From: a virus
Length of the DNA stretch: 64,000 nucleotides
Strand: one strand, 5' to 3'
Virus record (IMG/VR): IMGVR_UViG_3300017708_001323
Location: 1 to 64,000 of that record
The translations under genes and the position numbers were made by a program. The notes under the pieces were generated by a model. It was not told the origin of the DNA, searched no databases, and saw only the letters and a list, made by a program, of their open reading frames with translations. Positions 9,379-22,800 of this stretch are shown in pieces (within the stretch, counting starts at the first letter, position 1; every line of letters begins with the position of its first letter).

Positions 9379-10802
9379 TATATTTCCTCCACGAATAAAT
9401 TATTAAATCCTTTTACTAAACCTATGGCCTCTTTCCCTTTTCCTATTGTACTTCTACCAGCATTTTTTCCAATAATAAATCCACTAGAACTCACTGGCCT
9501 AACAGATACTACGGCTGTAACACTAATGTTAAGTTCATTAAATAATCCCATATTTTCAATTTTTATCTGATTGCTAATATCTGGACTCATTTTAGTATCT
9601 TCTGCTATCAAACCGTCTGTAATACCTTGTAGAAGACCATCTACCCCCATACTCAAAGTTAGAAACTCAAAATCTGAAAGATTTGTACCAGAAACATGAG
9701 TTGTTTCCATAACTACATATTTTTTCCCATCATAAGAAATAATATTTCCCGGTCTTAAATCCCAAGCATTTATGTGTCCGTTTGATGATAAAGAGCCTTG
9801 ACCTGTACTATTAGCCTTTAATATCTGTCTGGCTATTATAGAAGCCTCTTTTTCTGTTTTTACGGTAATATCAAAAAGTGGTGTTAGTTTAGATTGAATA
9901 TTAGAATTAAAAGCGCCCTGTTGTCTAGATAAATCATTTACAGTAACTTCTGTGGGGTCATTTAATGCAAGTGGAATTCCTCTAACACTAACACTGTTTA
10001 TTGTGTCGTCTACAGGGTTTCTTGTTTCTGTACCTGTTCTATCTCTAGATAAAAGAAGTCTAGAAGAATCTGAAAAATTAAAAGGTACATATAATAAATT
10101 AGAAAATCTATCAAACATTATAACTCTATAATCATGGCGGGCGATAAATTTCAAAGCCGCTAAAATATTAATTTTCTTAAAATCTTGAGCAAGGAATTTA
10201 TGGCTATGGAATCTTCTATTAAAATTAGAATTAGATATATTTCTATTGCTACCAATATTGATACTAGTTACAGTGTCTGTTATATTTTTTGTTAATTGAA
10301 TTGCCAAATCTGTAGTTCTAAACCCTACATCTATTGGTTGTGCTAAATGGACTGTATCTCCTATAAAACCTAAATCTGAAATTGTTTTTTCTTGCATATT
10401 TTTAAGATTAACATTTACCCCTTTAGATTTAGAATCAAAAGAACTTGGTTTTAATCTTTGAGAGGTTTCTAAAGAATTGTAAAATAACATTAAATTAGAA
10501 TGCCCAGATTTAATATTACCACCTTCATAATAAGGTGTGCCCTCGTATGTATGACCAGCCCTCTGTGAATGTGTTAACTCTACAGCAGAAGATGTTTCTT
10601 TAATTTGATAAGTATTTTGAGAAGCGACATGATATGTAGCGGCTTTTCTGTTTTCAATAATAACTTTATTTTTATCAGATGTTTGAATATTTAGATTAGA
10701 ATAATGTATAGCATTATCTACTAAAACTGGCTTTCTTATGTCATTCATCACAGTGTCAAGGGATGTGTCAAATGAACCAGTCGCATCTTCAACTAATGTC
10801 AT
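9378..10802 (-). CDS. Putative baseplate hub / tail protein, 474 aa
   Basis: The ATG at 10802 overlaps the stop of the giant gene by 4 nt (ATGA). A central part (ILAALKFIARHDYRVIMFDRFSNLLYVPF) and a C-terminal part (NAWDLRPGNIISYDGKKYVVMETTHV) resemble the arrangement of gpD/gp27-like hub proteins, where a late beta domain sets the parameters of a channel segment. The N-terminal 130 residues have no recognised match. The protein lies between the giant tail protein and the fibres, where hub genes often sit. The hub assignment is inferred from these weak similarities; a structure search would settle it. Confidence 0.5.
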   Translation of the reverse strand: MTLVEDATGSFDTSLDTVMNDIRKPVLVDNAIHYSNLNIQTSDKNKVIIENRKAATYHVASQNTYQIKETSSAVELTHSQRAGHTYEGTPYYEGGNIKSGHSNLMLFYNSLETSQRLKPSSFDSKSKGVNVNLKNMQEKTISDLGFIGDTVHLAQPIDVGFRTTDLAIQLTKNITDTVTSINIGSNRNISNSNFNRRFHSHKFLAQDFKKINILAALKFIARHDYRVIMFDRFSNLLYVPFNFSDSSRLLLSRDRTGTETRNPVDDTINSVSVRGIPLALNDPTEVTVNDLSRQQGAFNSNIQSKLTPLFDITVKTEKEASIIARQILKANSTGQGSLSSNGHINAWDLRPGNIISYDGKKYVVMETTHVSGTNLSDFEFLTLSMGVDGLLQGITDGLIAEDTKMSPDISNQIKIENMGLFNELNISVTAVVSVRPVSSSGFIIGKNAGRSTIGKGKEAIGLVKGFNNLFVEEI

Positions 10803-13800
10803 GTCGCATCACCTGTGTGGTCGGAGGTACCGTATGTTACATCACCTTTGTCGCCTTTAGGGTGTAAAGATTGGCTAAATCTAGGTTTTATAGTAAAATC
10901 TCCGTCTCTGGGGGCATCACTAGCGTGATGCTGTAAAGTATTTTGACTAGGAAGTAATCTTACAACTAAATCTGTTAAACTTGGTGAGGTGCTCACAAAA
11001 TTAGAGCCTTTTAGGTTTGGACCCATAGCGCTAGGAACTTGGTCGTTTGTATTTGTCATGTAAAAAATCGGCACATATGGTCCATTACTATTTGGTACTC
11101 CTCTATTGTCAGGAGTGTTTACGTCTGCTACCCTTCCATTAGGGGTCTCATAAGTAAATAATCCATATTTACCTCCAGCAGTTGCTTGAAAATAATCTCC
11201 TCCCGTTTGTGTTGTGGGGGCAGATTTAGACCTAAAAGTTTCAACATGATATTTATCTAAAACTCTAACTGGCCTTAATAAGAATTTTACAATTTGGTCT
11301 TTGTCATTATTTCTAATACTATCAGAAGTGTAACTAGTTGTGCTTTGATAAGGATTAGATGTATTATTAGAACCCGTTAAACTGGCAACTCCCCAACCAA
11401 TATCATTGAATAATCCTGAGAAACTTCTCGCTTCTAAAATATAGTCACCACCAAGAGGTCTCATGTTAGATGTGTGACTAAATTTCAAAATACCATTGAT
11501 TGCTCCATAAGTATTAGTATTATTAAAACCTAAACTAGTATAATCCGCTTCAGTTAAAGTTTGACTACCAATTGTATGTGCACCAGTTAAAACTGTTCTT
11601 TGACCTACGTTTCTATCTGTATGTAAAGAATGTGCTTCAGTATTAATTACTATATGTGAATTGTCTATACTCTCAATATTTTCAGCGTCAATTCCGATGC
11701 GTGGAGAACTTCTTGAAATTACATCTTTATGAGGGCTGTCTCCTACGATATTTTCAACTTTATCGCTCACTACTGCTTCAGGTTTTAACAATCCATCTTG
11801 ACTAATTTCTAATTTAGCACTTATTCCTCTAGGAACTTCATCGGCTTGCAGTACATCGTTACGGGGGCGTAACAGACCCGTACCGAATGTTGGCTCTGAA
11901 GTATGATGAGATAATACTACTCCAGTAGTATGTATTGGTGCAGAAAGTTCTGTGAGAATATCTTCATTGAACATTGTAGGGTATCTTACCCCTCTTCCTC
12001 CACCCATATCCCCAATTCTCAAAGCGTGTGTAGGAGCAAACACATCAACTAAAATTGTGCTACTTCCATTATTATCATTATTTAATCTACCACCAAATCT
12101 TGGAATTGTGTAGTTTGTTTGTAAACTTACAGCCCCACTAGAGTTTAATACATTCTTCATATTAAAAATAGGCTTTCCATTATTCCATATTCTTTGGAAA
12201 GGTGTTCTATTGTTGGTTCTGTCGTATTCGTAAGCGTCCCCGCAATCCCATGCAGGTCTAATACCAAATCCGCGCACTGGAGCACGTCTTACAGCCTCTC
12301 CACGAGTATTACCCCACCAATCTACCATATAGTACTGAGAAGCCTCTGTAAGCCTTGTAATTGATTTACCCTCAGAGTCGCCCCACCAATCTCTTTCCAC
12401 CTTGTTGTTATTTCTTAGAGTTCTTACTGGTGCTCCGAAAGGTCTTACCATTCTTCTTCCATCACTTCTACGAACTTGGGTTTCATATCTATCTGAACCT
12501 AATTGCCCAGCAAAGTTTGTGTTTCTTTCCATAATCCCAACATAAGTTTTGGGGAATGCACCTGCTGTACTACCATCTGCTTTAGCCCAACTTCTATTTT
12601 CATATTGCACCAAAGGTCCTGCTCTATATCCTACACTAGTTGCAGAAATAGAGCCAGAAATAGCATCCTCTAAAGCCGCACGAGTAGGTATAAGTCCCCA
12701 TCTAGGTCTATTGAGTGATTGACGTAAACTTACTCTATATCCGAAAGGTAGGCGATAAGTTTGGTTTGTAGTTATTTTTGCGGCAGTAATTCCACTACTT
12801 CTTGAATAAGAAGCGTCAATATCATCTAAATCATACCAACGGTATAAATCATCAGAAGCATATTTTCTTGGATAAATCCAACTAGCCCCCGCTTGCACAA
12901 ATACATCGGGTCTACTACTATGAGGTCCACCTCTACTTCCGCAAGGCCAAAATCTATTCAAATGAATAGGTTGATTTGCTTGGTTTACACCTGCTTGATT
13001 ATGGTCTGAATCAGCAACAGCAACTACACCTGTTTTATCTACATCTGGAGTTTTAATTTTCAAATCAAATGGCCCAGTGCTCATTCCATAAATTACATCT
13101 TGATAACGTATAGTTTCAAAATGTTCAGGTAATAAATTATATGCTGCTTTATCTATCGCCCTATCTGAAGTATCATTATCATAAGTTCTACTAGAATCAG
13201 AATAGAATGTATATGGTCTACCTAAGTTATGATTCCAAATACATAAGAAAGCATCTGGAGTATGATAATTATATGTATCATTAGTACCTTGTTTTAAACT
13301 ACTAATTGTATTTGCAATTATACTTCTATTTACATTTGTAAATATACTATCTGCTGGCATTGTATCATATGCTCTAGTTAATTTTAATTCAGTTACATCA
13401 TCAATTATATTATTAAAGAAATCACCTGTAGATACTCCAGTAAATACATTAGATACGTTTACAGTACCATTTTGAAGACCAGTTCTACGTGTATATGTAG
13501 AAGTTTGACGTACACCATTAGAATCTACATATTCTAATTGTTGTCCATAATAAGGAGTTTCTGGAAATATACTAGCATCGTCTACTGTTATATCAGGAGA
13601 TGATTTGGATTTAACAATACATTTTGGATTTAATGATATATTTTGTAATATATGTGAATATATATCTGGGTATATTGTTGGATATCCCGCAATTGTCAAT
13701 TGTATACCTATACTACCTAAAGTACTTCTTGATAATTCATAGTAATTATCTAACCTATTTTGAGATATATGTCTAAACCCATTAGAACTGCTATCATCTG

Positions 13801-16800
13801 GTGCTACTTTGTGAAGAATACTCCACCAAGGAATATTAATTGAATAACCGGGTGTGGATTTAGACAAGTGTTTTGAATATGGAAAAGCCCTTCTAGTAAA
13901 ACTAGGGCTTTCACTCATTTCTATTCCAAAGGGATTGAAGGTACTTAATGGAGGAGTTTTTGTAAATTGACTACCAAAGTCGGCATCTTGGTCTAATATA
14001 ATTTCATTTATGAAAATTTCACAACCCCTTACATCTGCTTGTGTTGCGTCTGATAAATACAAAACTAATGCTCCAGTTGCAGAAACATATTCAGTTCCAA
14101 TCACAGTATTTACTTGTTGACTAGTTAATTTTTGAGTGCTATTGTAATAATGATAGCCAATAATTTGTGTGTTGAAAATATTTGGTTGAATAACTATTTG
14201 ATAGGCACCAACTTCTCTTGGGTCTGGGAAATGATGTTGGAGTGTATATTTTTTAGCAGCCTCTAAAACTATAGTATGCCCACCAGCCTTGTTAATTATT
14301 CCAGCATTCCCTCTTGCACCTAATACCCCGTAACCATCCCATTTTATGCCAGTTTCAAACATTAGAGAAAATCCACCACCAGCAAGGTCTGAAGGACCTG
14401 AAGGTGTAGCAGTTAATCCACTAAAGAAAAGTTCAGGTTCTAATGGACTCATTTTTTCTGTTACGTTGGTGCTAATATTAGAACTTACAGATAATGCTGT
14501 CTTTTCTTCGTCAAACAAATTTCTATCTCTAAAACCATTTGTAGATGCTAATTCTGCTAAATGTCTTTGGTATACACTTTGATAGGCAGGATGGGCTAAG
14601 TGTCCGGGCAGCATAGCCATTGTAGCATTTACAAAGTGATGTCCCATTCTTGGATAGGGCATAGGAGTTAAAACAGGTTTAGAGTAGATTGTATGGGCTT
14701 CTGTATTAGAATCTACACCTGTAAAATATTGTGTATGAGCCATATCTGGGCTTGACCCACTAACTTCAGCGTGGTCTCTAATTCTTGCAGCAGCATAAAA
14801 TCTAGCGCTTCCTGCTGGCATATAATATGAAGGGACTATTCTCAAACTGGTAATAGTTTGTGCAGCCATGAATTTTGTAAAATCTACATCTCCTACAACT
14901 CCTGTAAATGTGACACCTGATATTCCTGTGTAAGAAGCGACAACAGATTCTTCAGTAGTAGGATTGTAAATCCGAATAAATCTTCTATTATCTTTTACTT
15001 CTTTTGTTGCAAAGTCTGCATCATATATTCTTGTATTTATTGTGGCGTTTGTCGTTAGTACAGAAGAACTATCCCAGTCAGAAACGGTAAGGTCTTGATT
15101 TTCTACACCATTAGAATGTGTGTAAGTAGTAGGGAAACGGTGTGTGTGGCTGTGGCCCATTTTTGTTACGTGGAAAAATAATGTGCGGTCATGTAATTCG
15201 TAACTAGTTCGCAGTGGGGCGTTTTTAGTTGCTTGAACCCATCCAGTTTTGATAGATTCATTCGTTACGGGGTCTATATGTTCCCAATTCACTTCTTCAT
15301 ATGTAGGTGCTAAATATAGGCTTCCTCCGTTTTCTTTATCATCAAATAAATGTTTCAAATCATTTTCAGATAAATCCGCATGTAAAACACCACCACTTCC
15401 AAATGTTTCATTCTGATAAGCCATAATTGGGTCATAACCAGAACGGATAATTATGTTACCGGGAATTGTTGAAGGGTCAGGTAAAGCAATCATCAAATTA
15501 GGTTTAGAACCACTATTGGCTAAACTAGGACTTTTACCAGAAACATCTCTATTACTTACAACATTGAAAGTTCTAATTATTGTACCTAAAGGACTACCTC
15601 CTTGAATTGTATGTTCTTGACCACTATCATCAATTACTGTAATTTCTTCAAATTGCATTTCTTCATTTGGAATATTCATTACATTTGAAAGTAAATTTTC
15701 TTCATATGGGATTTCTATTGAAGGGAGTATTGCGCTATTTGTGGTTTCAAAACTAAATCTTACATTACCAAATATTTTTTCTCCAAAGGTATGAGGTGTG
15801 TTATCACTTTCTACTCTAGTGATTTTTGGAACAGCACCTAGTCCTCTATAATTCATACTCGGTAAAGTTAAATTTCCACCATCCATCCTCTTCCAAACAA
15901 TGTTTTCTGTATTGAAATTTAAAGAGGAACTTCTCTTAAATAAATCAAAAGCGTGAATATCTCCCTTCCAATAATCATCAGGATAATCACTATCGCTAGT
16001 GTACGCTGTGCCACCTACATAGTACTCCGGTACAACGTTACGCTCTACCGTAACGCCCGTTTCTAGGTTATATGAACCTAAAGAGAAATCTAGGTCAGTA
16101 ACCAAGTTACCAGTTTTTGCTCTATCCGGTGTAGCGTTTTCTAATCTAGCATCTGTAACACTTCCGGTGTGGAAAGTATAGGCTGATAAGTCTGCACTAT
16201 AAGTTGGTAAAGCGGTATCATCAACAATTAATGCTTCTACATTTGGTCCAGCGTGCGCAGGTGCAATGAATCTATCTTGACTATGGAATCTTTCATCCCA
16301 TTGTGTTGTACCTGCAAATTCTAGTTGGGATGAACTTTCACCTTTCAAAACTAAAAAGTCTCCAACAGCAGTACTACCATCCCTGTCTTTCTTTGCAATC
16401 AAAGCAAACTCAGATTCTGAAGAAACCACTAACCAAGCATTTCCACTCAAACCTTGAGGGTGATGTAATTCTTCAGGTAAGTCTGATGTAATATCATAAT
16501 TCACAGGTTTAGTGTGCAGAGTATCTGGTGCGTTATCATCTGTATCTTTTCTTGAATATGATAGATTATTTGCGGTATATGTAACACCAGTAGAAGTATT
16601 GTAAGGGTCATTTATGTAAGTCATAAGTGCACTACCTAAACCATCTACAGGTGGTAAACTTTCAGGACTTCTTGCTAATGGGGCAACTATTGGGATTGTA
16701 CCAAGTGTATCATAAACACTAGAAGCAGTACCATAAGGACTGAAATTTAGAAGTTGATGATAAGCACCTAAACCAGCAGCATAACCTTCTGCTCCTACTT

Positions 16801-19800
16801 TCAAACTATTAAGATAAGAATATCTTTCACCATGCCAACCAGCAGCACCAACTGGTCTTGTGCGGTCTATTGCATCTACTAAACCACTAAAATGAACTTG
16901 AGCCATATGACTTCTTGTTGCTTCATTTTCATTATTAAAACGATGAACACCCGCTTTACTCCAAACATAAATATCTACTGAACCATCAATTGTAGGGAAA
17001 TTATTACTATTTGCTAAAGTACCATTATTTTCAAATTTATTTGTGTTTGAAACTCTATTAGGCGCGAGATAAAATTTTACTTTCCAACCACTGTCATTGA
17101 AAACTTCTCTAGAATGATATGTAGCCCAAGCAGCAGCACTAGTATTGGATTTTAACCAACCAGATGCTGGTATTTGTTCAAGAGCAGTTTGTGTAGTATG
17201 AGCACTTGAACTATATGTGACACTTAATGGAGCAGTAGAAGTATTATATTCTACAAATGTATCTAGGTGTACCCAACCGTAACGGTCTTGTCGCATAGAA
17301 TTACCCATGCTTGGCATGTGAGTTCCACCAATAGATTTCAAAGCACCAGCACCGGGGAATGTATTAATCGCCATTCCTAAAACTGTAGCCAACTCATTTC
17401 CATTCTGACATCTTGTGGCATCGACTATGATATATTCTCTATCTATATCCCCATCAACTAATGCACCTTCTGCTGCTGCATAATTCAAAACTTTAGTAGT
17501 GATTGGTCCTGCTACTCTATAGGCAGTAGGATGTAGTTGACCGCTAACTCCCCAAGTTGAAAGTATTGTATCACTCTTAGGGTGTGGTGGATTAAATGTT
17601 AGTTGATTGTCCATCCACGAACCACCGGGGTGATACCCCCCATCCATATGGAATACATTGTCTGCTCCCATAGCAATTCCGAACCCTAACATAGAATTAT
17701 GGCGTAGCGGCATAGACCGTAAAGTGTCATTGTTAGAGCCTGTAGAACCCCCATCTACAAACATTTGACCGTACATTCTACCACTTTCTGGTCTTTGTTT
17801 TAATACACCTATCAATGGCTTACCTGCTGGAGTTTCCCAATTCAAAGGTGTACGCCAATGAAATCTATGGTGAGCGTTATGATATGTGCTAGTCATAGGC
17901 ATATAATCGTCTTCATCATTTTGTATTTCATTAGGAATAAAAGTTCCTTCTGGGATTATAGACCAAGAATTACCTGTTGTGAGAACTCTTCCAGTATGAG
18001 GTTGTGTAGAATTAAAACCGCTTCCGTTATCAGCAACTTCTTGAGTAAAAGGGAATGCTTGCCCCGGACCAAATATCAGATATGTAGTTTTATTCTCAGT
18101 GCCGTTTACATGGTCTCCATAACGCGCTGTAGGATGAGCAAATCTCAATACTAAAGGACTTGGCCTTTGAACTACAACACCACTAGAATACGGAGAACTA
18201 TTAGGGTGGTCGCTGTTTATACTTCCACCAGCATTATCTAAATCTGGAGATAATACATTGTCCCTATTATGTGCTGGAGGAATAATACTACCTCTGTTTT
18301 GATTTAATAAAGGTGTACCGGGGAAAAACGCCATCATAGCATTAGCGTCTAAAATTGCATGACTAGTTACAATTTCATTTGCGTTTTGAATACCAGATGA
18401 ACCAGTAGGACCAGAGGAGTAAGGGTGAGTATAGAAATCTGTATAATCGTTCATAGTACCATCATTCACATCTAGTACGACACCACTAAAACCTCCAGCA
18501 AAAAATATTGGTACATTATTATCTATACTACTTCTACCACCTGTAAAGTAAATTATAGTAGATGAGTCAACACTACCTAGACTTCTAAAACCATCAAATT
18601 GACTAATTTGTTCGTTAGCAAATTGAGATACTACCCCAGTGCTATTATTTGCTATATCATTATTTTCTAATGCGATTGTTAACATTGGCGATTGAGTTCC
18701 AACTTTTGTGATTAGTCTATTTAATACAGTAGCACTTCCAGAATCAGAACCTTGATGTGTTTCAAACTCAGCAAACACACCATCCCAAAAATACAAAGTT
18801 TTTCTTTCACTAATAGATTTTACAGTACTCCCATCTTTTGTGGCAGGGGCCAAAAAGTGCCAACAAACATTGTCAGATTTTATATCTATATGTGATAATA
18901 CTCCTGAACTTGAACTTGTTGCTACATAAAATAAATTAGGATTATCTATCTTAGGAATTATATGGTCCCCAGAAACATTAGTAAAATTAGAACCGTTTAA
19001 ATTTCTTTGCCATTCTGATAATACTACTTCTTGATTGGAAGAATTAACAATAATAGGAGTTTCAGTATTAGAGTTTGGACCAAAAGATTTTGAAATAATT
19101 TGTAAAACTGTAAACGGAATATAACCACAATCTATACTTCTTCCGTTATCTATTTGTGTATCTGTTACGACTCTTTGTGTACCAAAACTCCAAGTTCCAG
19201 TAGAATTATTTGTTTGCTCTACTTCTCCATATTCTAAATGAGCCGCTTGTATACCTAAATCCCGATGTACACTAGCAAAATATTTTTTAGATAAAGGTTC
19301 AACTTTTCTTTCTGTATCGAAAGCCCTAATTATTATGCTATCTGATTTAATACCCCAATCACTAAATTTTCTCCCATCTGCTGCATACATTTCTGTACAA
19401 TCAAACTTTACACCTTCTGGGTTGTTAATATCAACGGCATTTATAGCAGCAGTTGTAACTGCTGTTAGTAACTCATCAGTAACTAAAGTAGTCCAATTTA
19501 AAGTAGGAGAAATTAGATAATTAGTTAATGTTACATCACCTGTGTATTCAGAAACTATTCCAAAAAACTCATGTGGGCCAGCATTACCATTTTCTGTTCT
19601 ATTTGTATAGTGGAGGGTTAAACCAGTATTACCTGAACCCGAAGCGTTAGTAATTTGTATTCTTCCATTTGTTTTTGGGAAACCTAAGTAACCTAAAATA
19701 TCATGATGCTCATTTTCTTTTGTTGGAGTATTATCATAAGGGTCGTCTAAAACTACCACTAATTTAGTAGTTGAATGAATATAACTAGAACCATTAACTA

Positions 19801-22800
19801 TGTTTATTGCCATATTTCTTGCTGGATAAGGATTCCAAAGACCACCAAAATATTCTTTTTCTGTATCACCAGAAAAGCCAGTTAGTCGTCCAGTCGCGTC
19901 TCCTGTACCAACCATATTATTTCCAATCGTAAATCCACCATCGGCTACATTTTTATCATTAAAGAAAATACAAATATCTTCTTCTATAGTATCAGGTAAT
20001 TTAGTTTTGGTATTAGATAAATTATTATGTACATTAGAATAGATAAATCTAATATTTCTTTTATTCCCAATATGGTCTTTTAATTGAACACCGTACAATT
20101 GATTTTTTGTAGTATCTTTAATCTCGTTAGTCGGTACATAACTTCCATAAGAAGACAAACTTGTATTTCCATATCTTTGTGAGAATTGGGTATTCCCTTT
20201 TTCACCCATACCCCATTTACCAGCATCGGGTCCCCAACCGGGAACTCCCGCTTTTGTCATACCACCAAAATTAATCCTACTAGCGGCTCTTGACCCTGTT
20301 CGTAAACCGTGTACTGTTATTTTATTAGTCGTATCTTCAAAAGATTCTGTCGAAACAGAATTAATTTGTGAACCACCTATTGCACTAGATATTGCTCTTA
20401 AAACAGGATTAGTAGTATTATCACTTCTAGATGTAAAATCAGAGTTGATTGTAAAATCAGTTTCAAAATCTCTATTAGTTAAATCATGTAAAGTGGTTAT
20501 TGGTGGGAAAGGTCTACCATTTTTATCAAGAGGCATAGGAGCAGGGTGGGGTTTTTCATTAGAAGACTCAAGAGGTTGTCCCCAGAAATTACGCCATCTA
20601 CCACCGTGACCAATAATAAAATCAGGGTGGTAATTAGTTTGTCCCTTTGAATTATCTAACCATACTGCAAAGTTTCTACCACTAGCACCGGGTACTGTAC
20701 TATGAATTACTATTGAAAATCCTAAATCTCCTTTTTGATTTTGAACGGCTCTACCTATGTGTGCTCTAATATAACCCATATGAGTTCCTTTATCTTTAGA
20801 AGTAAAAGCAGAATCATCCCACCAAGGGGAAGGGTCGTGTGTACTACCACCTAAATCTGCACTGGCTTTAGGTGCGGCTGCTTGATTTATCTTTCTTACA
20901 ATTTCTAATGCCGCTTCTTCAACGCTATTAGTTTTCTCACCTACTTCACCAACATCAATTGTTAATCTTCTTACAAACTCCATTTGATTCCAATGTGGTA
21001 AATGTTGTAACCTAGTTTCGCTATGATTAGATAAATCTAAAGTTTCATTTCTAATACCTTTTAGAGATAAAAATGCAGGTATTACTCTAGTACCATCTGG
21101 TGTATCGAAAAATGTACTTCCTTCTCTTAAACTAGCACCACTTACATCGTTTCTTAATTTCTTTAATTCTGTTACAAAACTATCTGAAAAACTTTTAATT
21201 CTAGAAAATTCATGTTTTATATTACTAAATATAGATAAAACAACTTCATCAGAAGTACGTTTTGCCGCGCTGTCACCCAAAGCGTATTTCTTTAATCCAC
21301 CAGAAATTGAATACCCAGTATGTACGTGATGCCCATGAGCCTTTCCATAAATAGAAGGAGAAGTAGCACCAGCAGAAGATGTGGCTAAATTAGCAGGTAA
21401 AGAGCCACTTAACGGTGTTAGTACATCTGTACCTATTCTATTAGCAACATCATGTGCATAAGCAGACTCTATAAATTTGGATTGTTGTGTGCTTCTAATG
21501 TAAGGGTTTTGTGAAGGATATCCATTCGCTACATCTATTTGTGTAGTAGCCCAAGAAGGCCCTCCACCATTTAGTGTGGCTGTATATTCAGCCAAATCAA
21601 TTAATGCCCCGTCTTTTACAATCTTTCTCGGCCAACCTATAGAAGCAGTTAATGGGCTAGATTGCACTTGCATTACTATATCTTGGAAAGCGATAAACTC
21701 TCTATCATGTGCTACATCATAAAGCAAAACCCTTGCATGTCCTTCTTCTACTAGATAAGGGTCTAAATACGCTATAGTTGGTGCTTCACTTGCTGATAGA
21801 CCTAGTGATTTGTAGTTTTCTTCAATTGTTTTATTTACATGTTGAACATAATTTCTAGCGGTCTCTAAGCAGTTTTCCCCAATTAAGAAATTTTCAAAAG
21901 GCACAGAATCTCTTGGATTTGTATCTAAAGTCCCTGTGCCACCAGTGAAACCTTTCCAGACTCTATTTTCATTCAATACACCCCTAGATTTAGCAAACAA
22001 CCCTTCCATAGCATGTGGGTTGTTCATAGTCATATTACACCAAATTGTATCACCGTCTCTTAAACCTCCTCCAGCGTAAGGATATACCCAAGATGTGTTT
22101 AAAATAGCATCAGGGTCTTCAACAAAGGCGTTACTGAAAGAGACATATAATTGTCCTCCAGTAACAGTGGCACCAGCATTTCCAGTTAAAGTAACAGTGT
22201 AATCATCGGTTCCAGCAAAATCTCTTTTGCTAATTTCTGAAATTATTCCAATAGATACGAGTGAAGTATGTCCTTGAAGCCCACCTGTAGCGAAAACTTG
22301 GTCTCCTACACGTAAATTTGTTCCTAATGTGTTAGAAGTAAGAGGGGTAGTTGTAGTAGAATGGATTGTCGCAGATGTACTTTCTGAAGTAGAATTAATT
22401 CCCCAATTAGTCGCAATCGCGCAATATGTTTCGTATTCTTCATCAAGAATTGAATCAGCAGCAATAGCACTAATATTACTTCTGTTAAAGTTAATAATCG
22501 CTCTACTTCTTCTTGATAATGTAATTTTCTTATCAGCAGCAAGCCAACTTGGTACTGTGTTTGCTACTCCATTATAAAATCCTAAAGCAATAGAGTTTTT
22601 GCTTAAATTTACACCGTCAGCGGTTTTTACTCTTCCATAATAATGTAGTCTACGAGTTGTACCAGCGTCGTCTAATTCTACTTCATATAAGAAATCCCCA
22701 ATTGAAAAAGTCGCAGCAGAAATAGTTTCATAACCAAAATCGGGGAATAAATCTACATCTTCTTCGGGTAATGTCACAACAGCAATTCCCATTCCGTCAC

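Noticed and set aside
22329-22577. Overlapping plus and minus frames inside the giant gene
   Set aside because: Hydrophobic low-complexity shadows; the 5387-aa frame is uninterrupted.
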